A DNA stretch of 64,000 bases from Ophioderma brevispina (Eukaryota > Echinodermata > Ophiuroidea > Amphilepidida > Ophiodermatidae): contig JAMKCH010010190.1 of NCBI GenBank assembly GCA_023653785.1, positions 1 through 64,000 on the forward strand. The letters are read 5' to 3'. Shown here in pieces: positions 58,576-64,000 of this stretch. The notes beneath the pieces are model-generated. The model searched no databases, was not told the origin of the DNA, and saw only the letters and a list, made by a program, of their open reading frames with translations. Numbering within the stretch: the first letter of the stretch is position 1; every line of letters starts with the position of its first letter. The position numbers were made by a program, and so were the translations under genes.

Positions 58576-59204
58576 AAACAAGTGCCCCAAATGTTGTGAA
58601 CCCGAGTCTTTTGCATATTTGGAATGCTTACCAATGTAATTAAATAAGCTAAATACGCCGTCGTTATGTAATAAGATCGTTAAGATAATGGTTTTACATC
58701 TTATGTCGTGCATGACCGAAAATCAAACCATGCTTTTCTGTGGGAACGATTACGATAGCAGGCAAGTTCAAATCATACTTTTTTGGTTTCTTTTTTTTTT
58801 TTTTTCTTGTTTGACCAAAAAAACCTTCGAAACGTTCTCGGTAGGTATTCTACCAAATGATTAAGTGAAAATTGAGAGAAATTCGTATCCTCAACAAATG
58901 TCCTCCTGTCCCTTTCAAATATTATTATTTTGGATTTATTAATATTCAATACTATGCTGTATGTTATGTTGTATATTCATTTTGTTTTTTATTTGTTGTA
59001 AGGGGCTGTGTTCTCTGTAGTGGATTGAATGCTACAACAACACTAAAGTTAAGCCATCAATAATTGTTTCTCATGTATATTATAGGTCACGTAAAGAAAG
59101 AAAACAGGCCTAAGCAAGGTTTCCCGCGAACTTCTGTGCTTGTAATATATTCCCACTGAAATACACACAGAGTAAAATTGTACCATATTTTTTGAATTAT
59201 GTTT
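58576..59204. other. no recognisable feature
   Basis: Contains a T run at 58791-58804. Possibly the 3' untranslated part of the preceding retrotransposon for the first ~100 bp. Confidence 0.45.
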
Positions 59205-59660
59205 ATCGAGAGGTTATTTGCCGCAAACGTTTCCATTGGGCAGAATATGGTCCTTATTCTTCCCTTTGTCCAACCAAGTTCACTATCCTGTAAAATAAAT
59301 GGTAAAATAGCTTTCCCGCCATTCAAAGAAAATCGCTATACAAATACTCAATGCACATTCCACGAGTAAATGTCTTTTTGCTGTATAAATCAACTCCAGT
59401 ATGCCCGAGAGTAACACCCGATAGCTCAATACTGATATTTGTACATTACCTATCTATCTAAAATATTGCATTGAAATTAAGTAGTGTATACACGAGAATC
59501 CGCGATAGGGTGTTATTGTGTTACACCTCTGTGGCGGCACTCGCATTGTAATGGCACTTAGAGTATAATGTAACAAATATAATATTTTGTTAATGATAAA
59601 CGGTCAGAAAAGCAACCTACATTCATCAGAGGTTTCCAGATCATACTTCATATCCACTAA
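59205..59660 (+). repeat. TATAAATC-containing repeat, copy R5
   Basis: Closest to R4 over its whole length: CAATGCACATTCCACGAG, CTGTATAAATCAACTCC at 59383, GCCCGAGAGTAACACCCGAT, TTTGTACATTACCTATCTAT, GGTCAGAAAAGCAACCTACA. A mariner-type element sits 25 bp downstream of its end. Confidence 0.75.
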
Positions 59661-59684
59661 TAGATACGTACTCCCTTATAGCTA

Positions 59685-60140
59685 CAGGGTGAGTCAAAAA
59701 AAACTTGACCCTGATTGTGTCCGCCATTTTGATTTTTTAAGTAACATATATCTAACATATTTGGTATCAACTGTAAGCTGGGTTTATTATCTTTAATTTA
59801 CTGCAAAGATCATTCCCGTCGGTTATGTATAGACCGAGCTACAGTCATTTGAATCAAGTAGTCGAGTTTTCTGCTCTGTCCATTGATTCACATTGAAATG
59901 AACGGCGTTCAGCGAAGGAAATCATTGTCCAGAAAAAAATCAAGCTATTTATTGACTGCAGATTCTTGATTCGAAAGACTATAGCTCGGCCTATACTTAA
60001 CCGATTGGAATGATCTTTGCAGCAAATTAAAGATAATGAAATAAGCTTTCCGCAGATACCACATATGTTAGATATATATTATTTAAAAATTCAAAATGGC
60101 GGACACAATCAGGGTCAAGTTTTTTTTTTGACTCACCCTG
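59685..60140. mobile_element. Tc1/mariner-type non-autonomous element, copy 2
   Basis: Ends CAGGGTGAGTCAAAA and TTTTGACTCACCCTG, flanked by TA at 59683-59684 and 60141-60142. The arms are about 200 bp with a short centre, so this 456-bp copy lacks the extra interior found in the 862-bp copy at 2716-3577. Its right-hand 73 bp are duplicated at 60661-60730. Confidence 0.92.
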
Positions 60141-60383
60141 TATTAGTAAAGTGTATAGTTTAAGGCCATGCTATACAAACAATGTACCTATTTGTTTATC
60201 TTCGTAAGGTATGATTTTAGAACATGTATGAGCCTGATATATCACGGCCCTTATATGGCAGAACTACGTATCTTGACGTTGAGATAAAGTTATTTCTGGG
60301 CAATTTGGGGCGCTGTTTTCATTTTACAAAGTCAAACTTATATGCCAGAAATGCTTCCCTTCTGAAATAGCACATCCTATCTA
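60068..60383 (+). repeat. local duplication, copy 1 (MITE end plus flank)
   Basis: Starts inside the mariner-type element at TTAGATATATATTATTTAAA and runs past its right end to CATCCTATCTA. It is matched by 60661-60992. Confidence 0.93.
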
Positions 60384-60660
60384 CAATCATCGAAAAAAGT
60401 GTTTCGAACGCTGCATTTACCGAAGTGCCGATCCGTTCTTGAATTGTGATTGACCTACAAATGTGGTTGCTTTTGATTTGTGGATGTCAAATGAAGCAGA
60501 CTCGAGCGCCCCTGCCCCCCCCCTCCCCCGGATCAATGTTGATGCCATTTGGCGAACTGAAGAAGACATCAACTTTTCCCAACATTGAGTGGGGGTGCGG
60601 GGGGAGCATTTTACATATATAGAGAGAAAAGTGTTCAAACAAAAAAAAAAAAAAAAAAAA
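60384..60660. other. spacer with C/G-rich hairpin and poly-A
   Basis: CCCCCCCCCTCCCCCGGATC (60517) and a facing GAGTGGGGGTGCGGGGGGAG (60585), with AATGTTG/CAACATT, form a hairpin. The spacer ends in a run of about 20 A directly abutting duplication copy 2. Confidence 0.85.
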
Positions 60661-60992
60661 TTAGATATATATTATTTAAAAATTCAAAATGGCGGACACA
60701 ATCAGGGTCAAGTTTTTTTGACTCACCCTGTATTAGTAAAGTGTATAGTTTAAGGCCATGCTATACAAACAATGTACCTATTTGTTTATCTTCGTAAGGT
60801 ATGATTTTAGAACATGTATGCCCCCTTAAAAGTGAGCCTGATATATCACGGCCCTTATATGGCAGAACTACGTATCTTGACGTTGAGATAAAGTTATTTC
60901 TGGACAATTTGGGGGCGCTTTGTTTTCATTTTACAAAGTCAAACTTATATGCCAGAAATGCTTTTCCCTTCTGAAATAGCACATCCTATCTA
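60661..60992 (+). repeat. local duplication, copy 2
   Basis: Repeats 60068-60383 with a 13-bp insertion (CCCCCTTAAAAGT region at about 60820) and a few 1-2 bp indels. It includes a truncated mariner-type right end (60661-60730). Confidence 0.93.
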
Positions 60993-61414
60993 GGTTGCGT
61001 TTCAGCATTCTAAAGGTATTTTTCGGCAAACTGCGTATCGCTAAGGTAGTGATATTTTGTGTTCATTCATTGAAATATAACATGTGTATTTTGCCATTAA
61101 TCTACTACTTCTAACTAACTTATACTCACTGCCTTTTCCCTAATTTTTGAATGCAAATCTACGTAACTTGACAAACTGTGTTGTAATTCTGAACTGGTTT
61201 AATCATTAACGCTAAAAAATGAAGGATATACAGAAAATGACATGATGAATATATTAAGAGTATTCATTCCAGCTAATTTTTTATGTATAATGAATGCAAA
61301 CAGATGAACTTTAAAGGTAAATATCTCAAAATCCCGATTTTTGGGATACGTAGTTTTGCCATAGAAGGGTCGATCATTGGTTATTTTTTATTATATATAA
61401 TCAGAAACGGTCTG
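60993..61414. other. no recognisable feature
   Basis: AT-rich, no repeat or motif seen. Confidence 0.5.
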
Positions 61415-62150
61415 TAAAAAGGTGTTAGACAGGAATGCATCCTCTCGCCGCAACTATTTAACACCCTCCTAGAACTTGTCCTACTTCTTAAAAGGAGATC
61501 TGGAAATATGGATCACGATCCAAGGCTAAATCATCAATCACCTGAGATTTGTAGACGGCATTATACTTCTTGCCCCGTCTGAAACAGATCTAATAAAGTC
61601 CAAGAATGGAGCCACAAATTGGACTCAACACCAACATTGAAAAAAAAATCATGTCTAGGTCATCGACAGAGACAGACAACCAGAAGATCAGCATTCAAAT
61701 TGACAACAACATTCTTGAACAAGTTGATTCTTTTGTCTGCCTGGACGGGGTATTTACTAACAAGACAGAAGAGAATTGGCCTAGCCATAATGATTATACA
61801 AAATCTGAACCCAACATGCAACTCAAAGGAAAGTAGTACCCATACCAAATTGGAGCTCTATAGTGTCCTTGACCTCTCCATAGCCACCTATGGGGCCGAA
61901 ACATAGATACTGAAAAAGACAGATGAACAGCGACTCCGTGTCATCGAGATGGCTTGCCTCTGAAAAAATCTTTAGATTGAACAAGACCAGATAGATTACG
62001 AATACAGCTATTCGAGAAGCCCTGGATTTCCATACCGCTATCATGAGCGAAATCAATGCCAAACACCTCATCTAGGCAGCTATCTCCATAGTAGAACCTT
62101 CAGTGCAGTTCATTGTTTGGGGAGGATGGCTTGAACTATCCTACCTCTAA
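61415..62150 (+). pseudogene. RTE-like non-LTR reverse transcriptase, C-terminal half, broken
   Basis: GVRQECILSPQLFNTLLELV (61421-61480) is the GxxQGCxLSPxLFN block. HLRFVDGIILLAPSETDL (about 61543-61595) is the catalytic FADD box with D to G and A to V changes. IGLNTNIEKK followed by MSRS is the next MGLxINxxKTK block. ILEQVDSFVCLDGVF (61711-61755) matches the VDxFxYLGG box. LELYSVLDLSIATYGAETW (61849-61905) with LKKTDEQRLRVIEMACL (about 61910-61960) is the very typical YG-x-ETW...FEMxCxR connector. The final DRIRNTAIREAL region is visible with a frameshift. Frames change at least three times. The RTE-like assignment rests on the connector motif. The 5' half and endonuclease are absent. Confidence 0.88.
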
Positions 62151-62677
62151 GAGGTTTTTTTTTTTGCTAAACTTACCGGAAAAGATGTCCCAACAAGGTT
62201 TGTAAGGCGCGTTAATGTCGTCCTGTTTTTGGTTTGTTTTTGTATGTTTTTAGCTAAAAGTAAATAAGGGTCATTTAATTTTGGCGCACAGTACCGACAG
62301 CGATTCATGTGTGTGCATGTCATAATTACGTGTTAAAATACTGATAAATGAATCTCATACAAAGGCTCGTAAATGTCACTGAGTGTCTTGTATTGCCAAC
62401 CCGGCCTGCAGCACTCGGGTTAGGTTAAGGTATGACATATTCCCTAGGGCAACTCGGCTCATGTAAAAGCGCAAAATCCATGGTTTTTACCTCTTTTACA
62501 CATATCATTTTCTCTTTCCCAACCCTTTTTAAACGCGAATTTAATAAAGCCTGCCTTTGGCGGTCCCACCTATATTGAGGTTAAAAGCGTTTTGCATACT
62601 TTTTTCTCATTCCGGAAAGGATGTAATCTTAAAGCAGGGACTTAGACGATGCCCCAATTTCTATATGTTTTAAGTTT
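62151..62677. other. no recognisable feature
   Basis: Begins with a T run (62157-62165), otherwise unremarkable. Confidence 0.5.
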
Positions 62678-62822
62678 GATAAGAAGAGGCGGAAAAGAAG
62701 AAGATTGGGGAAAGAAAAAGAAGAAGCGAAGACAGGAATGATTTTATATTTAAGAAGAAGAGGTAAGAAGAAGAGGAAAGGGAAGGGTGAAAGAAGACGA
62801 TAAAGATGTAGAAGAAACGGAT
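62678..62822 (+). repeat. polypurine tract (AAG-rich)
   Basis: About 145 bp, with the top strand almost entirely A and G in AAGAAG words (GAAAAGAAGAAG and similar). It could form triplex DNA. The Leu/Phe-rich minus-strand frame over it is a translation artefact. Confidence 0.85.
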
Positions 62823-64000
62823 CAAAAATGGCAGGACCACTGAAGTGGTGGCAAAAAGTTGTAATCCGTTTACAATTACTGGGCCTTAGCTTCGTATGTA
62901 AGGATTTTTCATGAGATCTTGTTGATTTCCTGCTCTTTGTCGTGCACAAATTTAGCTGCATTTTTAATATTTTAAGAACTTGAAGTATTCCTGTAGAACA
63001 TTTCTCAATAGAAAGATGCCTTAAATTTAAAATCTATCCAGTATCACAACATAATCTTTTAGTTTTTTGAAAGCGATCTATTGCGCATATAATCGTAACA
63101 ACGAACGGATTCTAGCTCGCGCCATTAGAGGTAGTCCGTAGATTTCCAGTGAAAACATTGAAGGAAAAGGAAGAAAACAGCAATAGTCAAAGATATGAAG
63201 CCCCATTTCAATTACTTGTTGTAGTAAAGTGTCCTTACGGACAATAAAGACGAAATATCCGATCCTGTCCTTATTAGGATGCTTGGTCCCATTACTTAGG
63301 GTATGTTAGGATACCAACAGTTGTTACTGCAAATCTGATTTTGATTATGTTTCGATTTTCTGGTGAGCAAATCACTGAATGTGCCTTTAACTTTTGCTGC
63401 TTGTTTGTTTTCCCTTTGTTTCGTTTTGTAATTAAAGGAAGATGTAAACCACAAATCCTTTCTTGCAAAGTTAAAATCAATTCAGATATCGAATACTACA
63501 ATAATATTATCACTTATTATATCCTTGATTGTCATTGTATTTCGCTTCACACCCTGAGAATAAATTTGAAATAATTTGACAAATCCACTCGCGTTTCAAA
63601 CCATATTAATCCTTAAAAGCTCTGGACATTGCAGCCGTAAACTCCAGGACCGTTTGCTCCAGATGAAACACAGTGTCCGTGTTTAAGATTAAGCGGTCAT
63701 CTTTGGGGCTCCCAATATAGCAACTTTTTGCTTGGACAAGATTTGAATTAAGCTCAGGTACATAGTCAACATGATATAGTTCATATCAATGTCCCCAACC
63801 TTTCAAAATTCTATATGAGACTTTTCAAATTACAAAGTGACTCTTTCTCTTTACAAAATTCTGTAGTTGCTCGACCTATTTTAAAATAACGATGAGTTTA
63901 TAACTCATGATCATGTACTTTAACATGCACGATTCGCACAGATCTACACTTCAGACCTATGCAGAGAATGTGGAAAATAGTCTCTTTTGTCTTTTTCAAA
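62823..64000. other. no recognisable feature
   Basis: Short frames only (for example 63341-63574 plus), none with a known domain. The window ends in unique-looking sequence. Confidence 0.45.

Noticed and set aside
62629..62961. 110-codon Leu/Phe/Ser-rich frame on the minus strand
   Set aside because: Caused by the polypurine tract on the top strand.

Overview
This is an AT-rich, intron/intergenic-type stretch of a metazoan nuclear genome, most likely a marine invertebrate. The reasons are the absence of long open frames, the many microsatellites, and several eukaryotic transposon classes: Tc1/mariner-type non-autonomous elements with TA duplications, a tRNA-derived SINE, at least five non-LTR reverse-transcriptase corpses, and a Penelope-like element. 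The species cannot be fixed from the sequence. I find no intact protein-coding gene, no rRNA and no functional tRNA gene. Nearly everything that can be named is a mobile element or a duplication.

Layout. 0.6-5 kb: two decayed non-LTR retrotransposon fragments, one long inverted repeat and a TA-flanked mariner-type element. 6-11.1 kb: a TIR element, then a local amplification in which four copies of a ~0.5 kb unit and two copies of a ~1 kb unit alternate. 14.4-17.75 kb: a degenerate Penelope-like element bounded by two direct pseudo-LTRs. Each pLTR carries a recognisable hammerhead ribozyme core, and the whole is bracketed by TA/GA/CA microsatellites. 17.8-28.4 kb: mostly featureless. 28.4-33.9 kb: a 5.5 kb inverted-repeat structure built from ~0.55 kb sub-repeats. 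34.9-37.75 kb: a TIR element partly caught in a 1,221 bp, almost perfect tandem duplication that runs into a TG array. 41-43.4 kb: inverted repeats and a G-rich TIR element.

46.5-50.1 kb: a minus-strand SINE split by a TA-flanked hairpin MITE, a ~357 bp near-perfect hairpin, a CRE-containing inverted repeat, and a 648 bp direct duplication around a poly-A/GC-rich spacer. 51-62 kb: a Jockey/CR1-like retrotransposon pseudogene (minus), a second copy of the same SINE (plus), a cluster of GTCCTAGGAC palindromes around a tRNA-like promoter, an L2/CR1-like C-terminal fragment, a second mariner-type element with a partial duplicate, and an RTE-like fragment. Five diverged copies of a repeat with a conserved TATAAATC block lie between 48.6 and 59.7 kb.

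The elements do not form a working pathway. The window records successive insertion, nesting and local duplication. The item most worth testing is the Penelope-like element with paired hammerhead motifs. All alignments here were made by eye, so boundaries of decayed elements are good to roughly 10-50 bases unless a target-site duplication fixes them.
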